A DNA stretch of 64,000 bases from Mycosarcoma maydis (taxonomy: Eukaryota > Basidiomycota > Ustilaginomycetes > Ustilaginales), in NCBI RefSeq assembly GCF_000328475.2, contig NC_026484.1:1-64000 (forward strand), read 5' to 3'. Below the pieces are notes generated by a model. It was not told the origin of the DNA, ran no database searches, and saw nothing but the letters and a program-made list of their open reading frames with translations. This document shows positions 31,997 to 42,325 of the stretch, in pieces. The translations under genes were made by a program, and so were the position numbers. The stretch's first letter is position 1; each line of letters begins with the position of its first letter.

Positions 31997-33196
31997 ATGT
32001 GGCTCCGACCTATCTCGACCATTCTGATCGGATTCGCTATCCTCGTCACCCTGGTCAGCGCTGATCCGCCCAAAGCCGCGGTAGCATTTGTTGATGTCAA
32101 GTTCGACGACAAGGCGGCTGTTTGGTCGCTTCTGCTGGATCACAGGTACAGCAAGGTCATTGCAGTCACTACCGGAGTAAACGATCATGGTCGCGCAGCC
32201 TTCGAGCTGGACGGGTACCTAAATCGACAAAATGCCATGGCCAACATCCAATTTGACAAGAACAAGCTGCAGATTCTCCAAGGCTCCAACCCCCTGGGCA
32301 AAGCGGCCCCTCATGAAGCATGGTGGGATGGTCTTGCGAGACTCCGCATTGCGGCGGCTGACAGATCCTCTTTAAGACGATCTCTACATGGATATCACGT
32401 GAGCGTGTTCCAGATCGCACCCACCGCTCCCGAACAAGTTGAAGCGGTGCTCCGTGCAGCTGACCCAGGCTCGATCGACTCGTACATGCTCTTGCACGGA
32501 TATAACAGTCGACAAGCATCGATGGAGGCGCAGACTAGCTTTCTGCGCCGCTTGCGAACGTGGGTTCAGGCCAACAATCCCGAAGCCGAAGTGTTCTTCA
32601 CCTCGTCCATGGACACTTATGCCGAGAAAAATGGAGGCAAGCAGCCATACAGTGCGATCCAGCACATGTTCCCGCGACATGATCTTGATCAAGCGATGCA
32701 AGACCCGTTCTGGTCGTCGCAGCTGCTCCGGGCGCATAAGCAGAGAGATCTGAACATCGCACCTTTCCCGGTTCAGGACAAGGAGCAGCTCGACTCGATC
32801 ATCTATTATGCCAGAACCAATCCGGAACACCCCAACAGTCAGCTCTGGCGCGCTGCGATCCGGGATTACATCTGGACGGCTCTCGCGAACAATCCCGGCA
32901 AGGAAAAGGACAATTTGGTGTTGACCAGGCTGCTCCATACGCATCTTCCTGAATTTACAGGCGATGCGACGCTCGAGCTAGCGGATGCGGCCCATATTGC
33001 CGCTTTCCATCGATACCAAGCTGGTGGTAGTGGTATGCAAGCTGAGCCCATTGAGTTCTCTGCACATGCTCCTGCTGAGGGTGAAAAGGTGAGGTTCTTT
33101 CCAGCCACGTCGGAGCTACACGGCTACCTTCTCCGAGGAGCGAATCGAGACCAGGATTTGGCGTACATCAAGTATTTGGCAGGAGTTCATTTCTAG
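31997..33196 (+). CDS. Secreted nucleoside-hydrolase-like protein (candidate effector)
   Basis: The 399-residue protein begins with a clear signal peptide (MWLRPISTILIGFAILVTLVSA, cleavage probably after SA). The mature N-terminus reads VAFVDVKFDDKAAVWSLLL, then SKVIAVTTGVNDHGRAA. This recalls the inosine/uridine nucleoside hydrolase opening (an Asp-rich DxDxGxDDA loop, then a strand ending in TT), but the key Asp pattern is altered. Activity is therefore uncertain and the assignment is by fold resemblance only. There are almost no cysteines. Plausible roles are extracellular nucleoside scavenging or a host-directed effector; neither is proven. It lies next to a gap and between non-coding spacers. 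Confidence 0.6.
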   Translation: MWLRPISTILIGFAILVTLVSADPPKAAVAFVDVKFDDKAAVWSLLLDHRYSKVIAVTTGVNDHGRAAFELDGYLNRQNAMANIQFDKNKLQILQGSNPLGKAAPHEAWWDGLARLRIAAADRSSLRRSLHGYHVSVFQIAPTAPEQVEAVLRAADPGSIDSYMLLHGYNSRQASMEAQTSFLRRLRTWVQANNPEAEVFFTSSMDTYAEKNGGKQPYSAIQHMFPRHDLDQAMQDPFWSSQLLRAHKQRDLNIAPFPVQDKEQLDSIIYYARTNPEHPNSQLWRAAIRDYIWTALANNPGKEKDNLVLTRLLHTHLPEFTGDATLELADAAHIAAFHRYQAGGSGMQAEPIEFSAHAPAEGEKVRFFPATSELHGYLLRGANRDQDLAYIKYLAGVHF

Positions 33197-34526
33197 TCTT
33201 TCAACTCGTTCTTGACTGATAGCATACAGTGTATTTACAATCGTGAATCTTAGACGGTGTTATACATGCGCTATTCGCAGTTTGACGCTCGAGAAAGCAC
33301 CGCCGAATGGTAGGCCACCTGGATGACACTTCAGGCGCGAAAGAAGAAAGGTCCGCGTGACTCACAGATTGGCACATCCCAAACAACGGCTCCAGTGAGT
33401 TGAATCAACGGTCGTGGGCAACTATCTCCTCGATCAGCCAGGTCGTATGCCAAGGATTCGCCGGGATTGCAACCAAGGTTGCAGCGCTTGATCACAGACT
33501 GCTGGCCGTCAAGCGCGCGGGGTTAGGAGGCGCCATCGTAATGCCACGCGATAGTTCCTTCAACAGTTTCTCAGGTTTGCTGGCGCTGTCCCGGCTACGG
33601 GAGCCGTTCGTATCAGCAGCGAGGTCAGCACGACATCCGTTTCACGGCCAGCTTCTACGCATGCACCATCAATGACACCACCCACTGCCGGACCAAAGCT
33701 TTCGCCGAATTACATGTACATGGTGAGCACGCTTGTCGATCTTTGCGAGGAGTGTGGCAAGAGCATCGCCAAACAACGATCGAATCGTGAATCAAATCAA
33801 GCTCACAGCTGAACCCGATCATTCACGATTCACGATTCACGATATTCTGATTTTACCCATGTGACCTGCCGCATAACACGGAATGGGCTTGAAAATTTAT
33901 CCAGATTCGAAGAGACTGAACTACAACTGTGTCGAGAGCATTCGTGATTGACTCTAAGGGAAGAAGGTAGAAGAGGATGACGATTGGAAATCGAAGCGTG
34001 AAGCTCTTCCGCTCAGGGTGAAATCTGAGAAAATCGGGGGAATTAAGCCGCCATTTTTCTGGGCTGACTGAGCGAGTAAAAAAGCTTCCTCTGCCTCGTG
34101 CCTGTTGGCCGATGCAACAGTCACAAAGAGAGAGAGCTACGAGCCCCGAAGCACGAAGCACGAAGCACGAAAGCAAGACCCTTCTTGAGTTTCTTTCCCA
34201 GTCATCCCAGTCATACCCAACAACCCTGCCGAGATTGGTTTGCGTCTGTCTACCACCATCTCACAAATGATCTGTCGCAACCTTGTTCCACGCTTCAGCC
34301 TCTTCTTCTCTCGGCCTATTCTGTAACCTTGCCCTTTCGTCTTCCACCGTGACCCACCCGTCAACACTTCCATGTCCGAGCCCCATCATACTCGGGCACA
34401 TTGACACCTCGACCAAGCTTCCGGAAGTTCGGCCTGCTACATACATCGTCACTTCGCCGGCTACGTTGTCTATCTTGCCCTCTTCTGTGAAGGGCAGGCT
34501 GTCTCCATCTGTACGCCGACACAGAC
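33197..34526. other. Intergenic region with two 7-bp tandem arrays
   Basis: No supported gene. An ORF from a TTG near 33400 to 33675 has no motif. ATTCACG repeats three times at 33821-33841 and GAAGCAC three times at 34148-34168. The stretch 34180-34526 is CT-rich and probably promoter/5' UTR of the transcription factor gene. Confidence 0.55.
33821..33841. repeat. Tandem heptamer ATTCACG x3
   Basis: Three exact 7-bp units, the same heptamer as in the array at 40069-40131 and, inverted, at 57284-57304. Confidence 0.85.
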
Positions 34527-37500
34527 ATGCAGCCAAAACCTAGCGCACCCCAGCCGGGCCCATCTACCCAGTATGGACCCTCCGAAACTGCAAGTACGAC
34601 CAGCTCAGTCTCGCCTCGCGCACGCTCACCTTTTCGCACCGATACTCCCGATCGAGGGTTTGGCAATGACAACGGCTCTGTTCCCCTGTCCGTCTCGAAA
34701 GCTGCTGCTGCTGGTGCCAATTCAGGTCCTAGTCGCCCTGCCACCGCAGCACTCGCCGCAAAAATCGCTGCCTCACGCCCGCATGGCACCGTTGCAGATG
34801 CCGTTGCAGCTTCGTTGGGTAGCAAGCGAGAACGTAGAAGAAAACGCATCCATTACAGCTGCGCAGAATGTCATCGTCGCAAGCACAAGTGTGATCGTCA
34901 GACTCCCTGTCAGCCTTGCATAGACCGTGGTCTAGGCGACAGCTGCCGACCTTTCGAAGATGGTGACCAGTTTGGCGACATGCGTGATCGAGTGCAACGA
35001 CTCGAAGACATTGTCGAGGGTCTTGCCATCGCCCATGCCGAGCTTGCCAAGGAACTCAAGGACTCTCGCGGTCAGATGGCTGCCTTTGTCGAAATGGTCT
35101 CGAGCGACGAGGAGCAAGACGCCGATACCAACGACCCCGCCGCCACCTCACGCCCGAAACCCAAAAAACGCAGAAGGATCATTCGTCCCAGCACCGCCCG
35201 TGGTATCGAACGAGAGGAACTCTTCAACTCGGAGGCGCAGGCCATCGCTGCCTCCAAAGGCGAAGTCGTGGACTCGACCATCTCCAAGGCAAACGTGCCA
35301 CGCTACGATCTCGGTGGCAACCCGCTCGAAGGCGGCCTTGCTCGTGATGGCGACAGCTGGTTTGGCGCGCTGGCACTACCCTCGGTCAGCCGTGGTGTCA
35401 TCGAGACCGAGATTAATGGCGAACGTCTCGAGCTTGGTGCCAACTTCCCTCGTTTTCCGGCTTCGGTCAAACTACATCGTCTCATCCACGAGGGTGGTGC
35501 TCCCGAAAACATCCTCAGCGATCTTATGAACTCTCTTCCTTCCAGAGCCGATACCGACCGTCTTCTCGACATCTACTTCCGCGACATCAATCACACTCGA
35601 CTGCCCATCCACGAAGGTACTTTCCGCCAGTCCTACGACGAGCTGATGGAGTTCAGATGGGGCAATGCAAAGGAGGAGCGAGGCGATGACGGCGCAAGGC
35701 ATGTTCCCTTCTTGGCATTCCTCTTTGCCATCCTGGCCACCGCCATGCGCTCGCTTCCAGAAGCGTTTGGAAGTGATTCCGAGGCCAAAAAGGGAGCAGT
35801 TCGTCTGTACCATGCTTGCCGACGCACCATCAACATTGCCTCAACCATCCGTGTCGACCACATTGACCTCGTACTCGCCCATCTCTTTGCGGCTCGCTTC
35901 TTGATATGCCAGCGCCAGAGCGCTGAGAGTTGGTCGTTGCTCGGCAACGCCATTCGCGCCGCACAGGCCATCGGTCTTCACAGAGATGGCAGCAAGCTTG
36001 GCCTCGACGCCATCACCACCGAACGCAGGCGTCGACTTTGGGCTATCATTTTCTACATGGACAAGACGACCAGCATTCTCCTCGGTCGTCCCCAAGCCAT
36101 CCAGGATATCCACTGTGATACGCTTCCGCCTTCCGACATTGACATCGACACCATGCCAAGGTCGGCTCGGCCCTACGTGCCACGTACCAGGCCGCGTCCG
36201 AATACCCCGCCTGGTGTTTTCCTCTTTGTCGCCATTCGTCATGAGCTTACACGCCTCACAGGCAAAATTGTCGAGCATTTCCAAAACCTTGCCAGTCCGC
36301 GTCGGTATGCGGATGTCGTTGCGCTCGATGAGGAGCTCGAAAAGTTTCGAAAGGACATTCCAGACATCTACCGCGTCGACAAGGCAACCAACGGTACTGG
36401 TCCCGATACCAACAAGGAATTCGACACCGTCTGCCCCTGGTTGCCGCTCCATCGATACCTTCTCAACATTGAGTATCACTACGTTCGCATCGCCCTACAC
36501 AGGCCGTACGTGCTGCGCAATTCGGAAAAGTATTCACATTCGCGCACAGCAGCGTTCGAAAGTGCCAAAGCGGATCGTAGGGTGCGTCAGGAATATCGAA
36601 AGGACGTCAAGTGGGAGCCCGAGCGTGCACGCAAGGTTCACATGGGCGGTCTCTATCGCCTCTTCAATGCCACCATGATGATCGGTATTGCTCTTCTTCT
36701 CGACCCCAATGGACCTGAGGCGCCCGACTTTTTGTCGTATCTCGACGAGTTCATCGAGCTGCACAAGCATCGCGAAGGCGATGCGGACCAGTGCAGCAAG
36801 CGTGAAGTCAAGATCATCGAGCTCTTCAGGGCCAAAGCGCGCGATCCGACGTGGTGCGCTACGTCTGCAACCGGCGCCAGCAAGAAAGTGCCTGGTGTCG
36901 AAGCATCCTCCAAGGGCAAAGGTGGAAAGCCAAATGGTGGCGCCTCGAAACGCAGCAAGGATGCGGCTGGAAAGCGCGAGAGCAGCAATGAGGGCACAGC
37001 TGGTGTCGGTACCGCCGCCTTCAGCTCAGCCATGCTGCTTGGTGGCTCCAAGCCCAGCGGCTCACAGCTGGCACGTGCTAATTCGGTCAACACGACCGAG
37101 AGCATCACGCCTCCGCCATTTGCTGGACTCTTTGGCGCCAATCCAGGCGCTCCTACTCCTGGTCTCGCACTCGGTGCGGTTTCAACAGGCACAACAAGCG
37201 ACGCAACCACCGATCTTGCCCAGAGCATCTTTGATCAGCTCGGAGGATACGAGCCCAGCTTTGGCATGCTCAATCCGACTCCCAATGACGCACTTAACTT
37301 TAATTCTGGCTCGGGTCTAGGCTTTGGTCCGAGCCATACATCCAACAGCATGGGTTTCGACTCGGCGGCCGGGTTCGATATCACGAGCTACTTCAACACG
37401 CCTCCTGCTGGCTCGTCGGATCCCTCGCCGAACGTGACCACCAATGCAGCCACGTCCTCTGCCCCGGCGAGCTCGGGTCTGGCGCGCAGTACCACCAACT

Positions 37501-37868
37501 CTGTTCACACGGCCGGCACAAGTTCGTCCGAGCCTAGCGGGTTGGCAAGCTACCAGCCGAGCGCACACCCTCATCTACGCGCGCTCAATACTCCAGGCGG
37601 TTTCAACAGCTTCGCTGGAGCCTCGGATGGTAGCGTTCGCAGGACAGCCGATGCATTGGGTATCAACGGCATCGCACCTATGGGTGGTGGTACTGCTTCG
37701 GGCGATTGGGGCCTGCTACCATGGGGAGGGCTCATCGAAGCCATTGCGCAGAGTTCGCATGGCATCGACCATCAGCAGCAGCAGCAGCAGCAGAACGGGA
37801 GCAATGGCACGCCGGGATCACATGCAGAGATGAAGACAGAGACGCCCGAAGAACCGGAGAAGATTTGA
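34527..37868 (+). CDS. Zn2Cys6 (Gal4-type) transcription factor with fungal_trans domain
   Basis: The 1113-residue protein has a Ser/Pro-rich leader and a Gal4-type binuclear zinc cluster with Cys112, 115, 122, 128, 131 and 140. A basic stretch precedes the cluster (KRERRRKRIHYS). A short leucine-rich helix follows (DRVQRLEDIVEGLAIAHAEL), a likely dimerisation coiled coil. The fungal-specific regulatory domain spans roughly residues 345-700, with the hallmark SWSLLGNAIRAAQAIGLHRDG and ERRRRLWAIIFYMDK. The last ~300 residues are low-complexity Ser/Gly/Thr-rich and end with a CAG-encoded Gln run near residue 1083, probably an activation region. Target genes cannot be inferred. It ends 134 bp from the convergent NAPE-PLD-like gene. 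Confidence 0.92.
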   Translation: MQPKPSAPQPGPSTQYGPSETASTTSSVSPRARSPFRTDTPDRGFGNDNGSVPLSVSKAAAAGANSGPSRPATAALAAKIAASRPHGTVADAVAASLGSKRERRRKRIHYSCAECHRRKHKCDRQTPCQPCIDRGLGDSCRPFEDGDQFGDMRDRVQRLEDIVEGLAIAHAELAKELKDSRGQMAAFVEMVSSDEEQDADTNDPAATSRPKPKKRRRIIRPSTARGIEREELFNSEAQAIAASKGEVVDSTISKANVPRYDLGGNPLEGGLARDGDSWFGALALPSVSRGVIETEINGERLELGANFPRFPASVKLHRLIHEGGAPENILSDLMNSLPSRADTDRLLDIYFRDINHTRLPIHEGTFRQSYDELMEFRWGNAKEERGDDGARHVPFLAFLFAILATAMRSLPEAFGSDSEAKKGAVRLYHACRRTINIASTIRVDHIDLVLAHLFAARFLICQRQSAESWSLLGNAIRAAQAIGLHRDGSKLGLDAITTERRRRLWAIIFYMDKTTSILLGRPQAIQDIHCDTLPPSDIDIDTMPRSARPYVPRTRPRPNTPPGVFLFVAIRHELTRLTGKIVEHFQNLASPRRYADVVALDEELEKFRKDIPDIYRVDKATNGTGPDTNKEFDTVCPWLPLHRYLLNIEYHYVRIALHRPYVLRNSEKYSHSRTAAFESAKADRRVRQEYRKDVKWEPERARKVHMGGLYRLFNATMMIGIALLLDPNGPEAPDFLSYLDEFIELHKHREGDADQCSKREVKIIELFRAKARDPTWCATSATGASKKVPGVEASSKGKGGKPNGGASKRSKDAAGKRESSNEGTAGVGTAAFSSAMLLGGSKPSGSQLARANSVNTTESITPPPFAGLFGANPGAPTPGLALGAVSTGTTSDATTDLAQSIFDQLGGYEPSFGMLNPTPNDALNFNSGSGLGFGPSHTSNSMGFDSAAGFDITSYFNTPPAGSSDPSPNVTTNAATSSAPASSGLARSTTNSVHTAGTSSSEPSGLASYQPSAHPHLRALNTPGGFNSFAGASDGSVRRTADALGINGIAPMGGGTASGDWGLLPWGGLIEAIAQSSHGIDHQQQQQQQNGSNGTPGSHAEMKTETPEEPEKI

Positions 37869-38002
37869 TCAAGGTATACGTCTTGTCAGATAGCACAGTT
37901 GCGAACCAAAAGCGACGGCGGCAGCAGCGTTGATTGTGATGCATTGGCAGCGCGTGTGAGGATGTGTTGACTGGGGTGCGGACAGGAGGGCGACGGAAGC
38001 AT

Positions 38003-39955
38003 CTAGAGCGAGATGCTAGCACCGTGGTTGAGAGCGACGAACGACTTGGACGGCTGGTTGAGTGAGTGGGGTGTGCGGGGGATCGTGTGCTGGGATCTGG
38101 CAAAGTGAATTGCGTGCTGATGGCAGGCCCACTTGAGCTGGCCGAGCGTCTTGAGCACTTCGTCCGGACCGCAGATGAATGTGCCCCAGTGAATCGCCAG
38201 CGCCACGGGGTTTTGCGAAGCGTCTGACATTTTATCGAATACACTGACGGCGTCCCAGGGAGGCATGTGATTGGCTGCAGTCAAGCCGCACGAGATGCGC
38301 GGGATCGGCGAGATCGAGTCTGGAAGCCGCATGTACGAGCGCACGAACGAGATGGTCGCGCCTACCGAGATCGGGAGCATCACAAAGTCCGGTCTGCCGA
38401 GCCGTGCGACGATTTCTTCGAACGCCGGACAGCCGGGGTAAGCATTTGGTTCATTTCGTTCGTCGTTGACTTGCAGACGCATACCGCCCTGGTACGTCCG
38501 AGTGCGTGTTGGCCTGCATGCCGAGCCTGGCAGCGTGGCATCGTCGCTGATCGAGCTAACCTCGCCTGTGTGCGTGGTGTCGGTCGCCACATCTGGCTCG
38601 CAAGACTGTGGCGGCGCAGGTGGGAACGACGGTCCGTGAAACTGACACCCCGTATCACCACCGAAGTAGATCTTTGTCGGTGCTCCAGCGTCCGACCTCC
38701 CCGGATGCTCCAGGAACCACGACGACCACAACGCGCAGTTGGTATCCACACCATATCGACCCGAACCGTGCTGCGCTGGCGTGCAAACCACTCGCAGCAC
38801 CCTATCCTCGTCACCGCGCTGTCTCAACAGCACCTCGTCCCACCAATCCAGCTCGGTCACCCTCTCTGGCGGGATGGCTAGATTCGAAGTGGTCGTGGCG
38901 TTCATCACGCCCGAACCCGCCGATGTCCAAGACCAAGAAGTCGAAGATGTAGCTGTGCGCTCCAAGTCTGCCTCGCTGCTGCTGGCATTGGCACCGATGA
39001 ACCACTCTTTGTTTCCCAGAGGTACGACGAACCGAATCCGATCTTGGTTGGCAGCCCATAGCTGACGGATCGTTTCGTAATCGAGGTGGTCATAATGATT
39101 GTGTGAGATGACAACAAGATCGACAGGTGGCAGGCTCGAAATAGCGCATGGAGCAGCATACGATCTGATCGGGCCAGCCACCTGGGTAGGAGAGCAGCGC
39201 TGCGAGAAGATCGGATCGAAGAGTACGCGGACAGGCTGGCCTTGCGAACTAAGAGGCGGCAGCTGAACGAGCACACCGGCGTGACCGAGCCAGGTCGCCT
39301 TGAGTTTTGCATCCGAGTCAAAGTCGAACGATGGAGATTCAACGGTCAGCAGCTGCTTGGATGCCATCTTGATCTTCTGCTGCCTTGTGTACGGTGCGGC
39401 CGATGATATGCTTTGGGGAGTGGTGCCTCGGTCTGCATGCGCACCTTCTCGACTCAGCGAGGCATCTTCCAGGTCTGGCGTTCCTGGCCGACTGTCCGTG
39501 TACGGATCTGACAAGACGCTGGCATCACCGTTTGTTCCAGCGTTGGCGCTCGTGCCAAGGTCTGCGTCTTGCATTGCATATTCTATGGCTGGATCACGAT
39601 CCTCGCCCCATTCCAGCCCTTGCCACACTTCGGTCACGCTGGGTTTGTGCCAGCTCGGCCACGGATTGCGGAAGCCAGTGCGTACAACCTTGCTAGAATC
39701 TACCAGGGCTATCGAGTTGGGCAAGCAGGCAGCGTTGGAAGAATAGTCATCGTCGAGAGCTTGCGTGCTCTGGGTGGAGTCCGGTCTCTGCTCCTCACGC
39801 CAGGTGGCTGGTTGAGGATTCCAGTGTGGGATGTAGGACGAGAGGGTGGTGCCCGGTGTAGGCGCGAGCACATGGTGGCTAGGCGGAAGACCATCTGAGG
39901 TGACGTTGAGCTTGACTTGTGCCGTCAGTGGCTGACTAGATTTCGGCGCGTCCAT
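38003..39955 (-). CDS. NAPE-PLD-like metallo-beta-lactamase-fold phospholipase
   Basis: The 650-residue protein has the N-acyl-phosphatidylethanolamine phospholipase D layout: an N-terminal FRNPWPSWHKPSVTEV block, then a metallo-beta-lactamase fold. Motifs are ATWLGHAGVLVQLP, the zinc motif SHNHYDHLD (His285, His287, Asp289, His290), a second His in CTPAQHGSGR near 396, and an Asp in YFGGDTGC near 433. PISVGATISFVRSYM and NPVALAIHWGTF follow. Yeast Fmp30 belongs to this family. It hydrolyses N-acyl-PE to N-acylethanolamines and phosphatidate. It is longer than usual because of Ser/Thr-rich insertions near residues 130-200 and 440-490. Confidence 0.9.
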   Translation of the reverse strand: MDAPKSSQPLTAQVKLNVTSDGLPPSHHVLAPTPGTTLSSYIPHWNPQPATWREEQRPDSTQSTQALDDDYSSNAACLPNSIALVDSSKVVRTGFRNPWPSWHKPSVTEVWQGLEWGEDRDPAIEYAMQDADLGTSANAGTNGDASVLSDPYTDSRPGTPDLEDASLSREGAHADRGTTPQSISSAAPYTRQQKIKMASKQLLTVESPSFDFDSDAKLKATWLGHAGVLVQLPPLSSQGQPVRVLFDPIFSQRCSPTQVAGPIRSYAAPCAISSLPPVDLVVISHNHYDHLDYETIRQLWAANQDRIRFVVPLGNKEWFIGANASSSEADLERTATSSTSWSWTSAGSGVMNATTTSNLAIPPERVTELDWWDEVLLRQRGDEDRVLRVVCTPAQHGSGRYGVDTNCALWSSWFLEHPGRSDAGAPTKIYFGGDTGCQFHGPSFPPAPPQSCEPDVATDTTHTGEVSSISDDATLPGSACRPTRTRTYQGGMRLQVNDERNEPNAYPGCPAFEEIVARLGRPDFVMLPISVGATISFVRSYMRLPDSISPIPRISCGLTAANHMPPWDAVSVFDKMSDASQNPVALAIHWGTFICGPDEVLKTLGQLKWACHQHAIHFARSQHTIPRTPHSLNQPSKSFVALNHGASISL

Positions 39956-40391
39956 CTATGCGTTCTCTAGCGAGTGTGGTGGTGTGGTGGTGGGAAGGTG
40001 AGCCATGCGCCGGTTCGGAGTGAGCCTTGGTTGACGGATCAAGTGGAGGTCGAACCGGCTTTCACAGTCCACAATCCACAATCCACAATTCACGATTCAC
40101 AATTCACGATTCACGATTCACGATTCACGATTTCACGCACCTGGCACGCTCCTGACGGATTCATGATTCCTCAGCCGTGCCTCGTGCCTGCGGCTGTATG
40201 TTTTAGGGTGTGCAATGTGAGAGTTGCAAAGCGCACTGACCCTCGTGCCTTGCATTTACGATTTATTTCTGGCGTCTTTTTTGCGACGCAGTTTTCGTGA
40301 ATTTCCGAGCTGTCAAAAAAGTGCAGCAGCAGTCAGCTTCATTCATGTGATTCCTCATACTCTCCTTCGTCCGTATCCTCCTTGTTCGTTC
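39956..40391. promoter_or_regulatory. Divergent promoter region between NAPE-PLD-like and UXS1 genes
   Basis: A 436-bp spacer between two divergently transcribed genes, so it must contain both promoters. No core promoter element is obvious. Its main feature is the heptamer array at 40069-40131, about 115 bp from the NAPE-PLD-like start. Confidence 0.5.
40069..40131. repeat. Nine-unit tandem heptamer array (YCACRAT)
   Basis: Nine contiguous 7-bp units: CCACAAT three times, TCACGAT, TCACAAT, then TCACGAT four times. The unit is a phase of the ATTCACG heptamer. This is the longest tandem array of the window-wide motif, placed in a divergent promoter. Confidence 0.9.
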
Positions 40392-42218
40392 ATGCTCACG
40401 ACACCAGTACAGATGGACGAGGCACAGTTCGACTCAATACATGGAGGCATTACTGCCAATTCGAATGAACAATCAGCGGATCATCATGTACCCTTGGATC
40501 ACCTCCGTTCGCTCTACTATCGGCCGGCGCTAGGATCCGGCATGCTCGTACCTTCGTCTGACGTGCCACTGGCTTGTTCTTCGAGACCTGCGACCGGGCA
40601 AGCAAGCAACACGCCGAGTTTAGCCATCTCAGCGAACTGGAAGCAACATACTCGGGCCGACAGCGACCCAACACGAGTTGCAAGATCGGCGGCATCTACG
40701 TTCTGGTCGCACAATGTACCCCATGCACACCCCGAGTCGCATGTCAGCATTCTCTCTCAGGCACAAGATGAGGGTGCCTCAGCATCTCGAGCATCCACAC
40801 CGCAGTTACAGCAACGGCAGCGGCAGCTGAGCTATATCCATGCCGCTCCGGGATCAAGCATGTCGACATTTCAACCCGGCATGCGTCGCATAGAAGCTTC
40901 CGGCGTGCTGCACTCCCCGAACCCGCTAGCATCGTTATCATCGCACGGCTACCTGCCAACACGCGTCCTGCCAGTGGAAGAGAAGAAGAGGATTCTGATC
41001 ACTGGAGGAGCAGGCTTTGTCGGCTCGCATCTGGTTGATCGTCTGATGCTGCAGGGTCACGAAGTGCTTGTCTGTGACAACTTCTATACGGGCCAGAAGA
41101 GCAACGTCTCACACTGGGTGGGGCACCCCAACTTCGAGCTGATTCGTCACGACGTGGTCGAGCCGCTCGTGATCGAGGTGGACCAGATCTACCATCTCGC
41201 CTGCCCCGCTAGTCCGATCTCGTACCAAGCCAACCAAATCAAGACGATCAAAACCAACTTTTTGGGGACGCTCAACTCGCTTGGTCTGGCCAAACGCACC
41301 AAGGCGCGCTTCCTGCTTGCCAGTACCTCGGAAGTGTACGGGGATCCGGACGTTCATCCTCAGCCCGAGACGTACAACGGCAATGTCAACCCGGTGGGTC
41401 CGAGGGCGTGCTACGACGAGGGTAAGCGCGTAGCTGAGACGCTCACGTACGGATACTACTATCAAGACGGAGTGGACGTACGTGTTGCACGCATCTTCAA
41501 CACGTATGGACCTCGAATGCATCCACACGACGGCAGAGTGGTGAGCAATTTGATCCAGCAAGCGTTGCGCGGGGAGCCGCTGACCGTGTTTGGAGATGGT
41601 TCGCAGACGCGCAGCTTCATGTTCATTCACGATCTCATTGATGGTCTGATTTCGTTGATGAACGTCGAGCGGTTGGCGCCTCCACCGCACCAGCCGCACC
41701 AGCAACTAAGACACGCACCCTTTTCAGCTGCGCTGAAACAAGCCGATATTATGACCGAAGCGAACGACACCATAATCCCATCCACCTCGGCTGTCTCTAT
41801 CCCTGCTGCTACAAGTGCCGCTGCTGCTGCAGTAGGCCCTTCAACCACCACGAACAACGCAAACGAAGCATACTTGGATCGCGAGGCGCATCGTCTGGAC
41901 GTACACTCGCCGGTCAACCTCGGCAATCCTGCTGAATTTACCATAATGCAACTTGTGCGGCTGGTGCAAAAGAGTGTTGCCAAAGTCAAGGCGCAAGACG
42001 TCGAGGCTTGTGCGTCGGCGGATGGCGGTACGCTGCTATACCAGCCGCCATCCGAGATACGTTTTTTTGCCATGCCAAAGGACGATCCGAAGCAACGAAG
42101 ACCCGACATCACGCGTGCCACGAGCCTGCTCGATTGGACTCCGCGCTGGAAGTTGCACGACGGACTCGACGAGATGACTCGATGGTATTGGGAGCGCATC
42201 AAGGAAGGCTCGCTATGA
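40392..42218 (+). CDS. UXS1: UDP-glucuronate decarboxylase (UDP-xylose synthase)
   Basis: The enzyme converts UDP-glucuronate to UDP-xylose, the xylose donor for glycans. The extended short-chain dehydrogenase core starts near residue 198. It has the NAD-binding GGAGFVGSH (Gly205), [15 protein letters not shown] and [23 protein letters not shown] carries the active-site Ser/Thr and the catalytic YxxxK is Tyr341/Lys345. [22 protein letters not shown] and [10 protein letters not shown] follow, with the C-terminal [14 protein letters not shown]. Two unusual parts are a ~197-residue non-conserved N-terminus and an insertion of about 76 residues (41665-41905, Pro/His and Ala-rich) before SPVNLGNP. 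The start could also be the ATG at 40413. It ends 108 bp from the convergent Mss51 gene. Confidence 0.93.
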   Translation: MLTTPVQMDEAQFDSIHGGITANSNEQSADHHVPLDHLRSLYYRPALGSGMLVPSSDVPLACSSRPATGQASNTPSLAISANWKQHTRADSDPTRVARSAASTFWSHNVPHAHPESHVSILSQAQDEGASASRASTPQLQQRQRQLSYIHAAPGSSMSTFQPGMRRIEASGVLHSPNPLASLSSHGYLPTRVLPVEEKKRILITGGAGFVGSHLVDRLMLQGHEVLVCDNFYTGQKSNVSHWVGHPNFELIRHDVVEPLVIEVDQIYHLACPASPISYQANQIKTIKTNFLGTLNSLGLAKRTKARFLLASTSEVYGDPDVHPQPETYNGNVNPVGPRACYDEGKRVAETLTYGYYYQDGVDVRVARIFNTYGPRMHPHDGRVVSNLIQQALRGEPLTVFGDGSQTRSFMFIHDLIDGLISLMNVERLAPPPHQPHQQLRHAPFSAALKQADIMTEANDTIIPSTSAVSIPAATSAAAAAVGPSTTTNNANEAYLDREAHRLDVHSPVNLGNPAEFTIMQLVRLVQKSVAKVKAQDVEACASADGGTLLYQPPSEIRFFAMPKDDPKQRRPDITRATSLLDWTPRWKLHDGLDEMTRWYWERIKEGSL

Positions 42219-42325
42219 ATTTCAGACACTCCCGTACACAGACAATAGACACACGCAACAGAGGCAATCACGAATGCATGCATCTCGATTAGGTACGACC
42301 ACAGACACAAAAGCGTGTTGTTTGA

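Noticed and set aside
33400..33675. 91-codon plus-strand ORF with a stretch ISQVVCQGFAG reminiscent of succinyl-CoA ligase
   Set aside because: The resemblance stops after a few residues, the frame opens at TTG, and nothing else of that enzyme is present.
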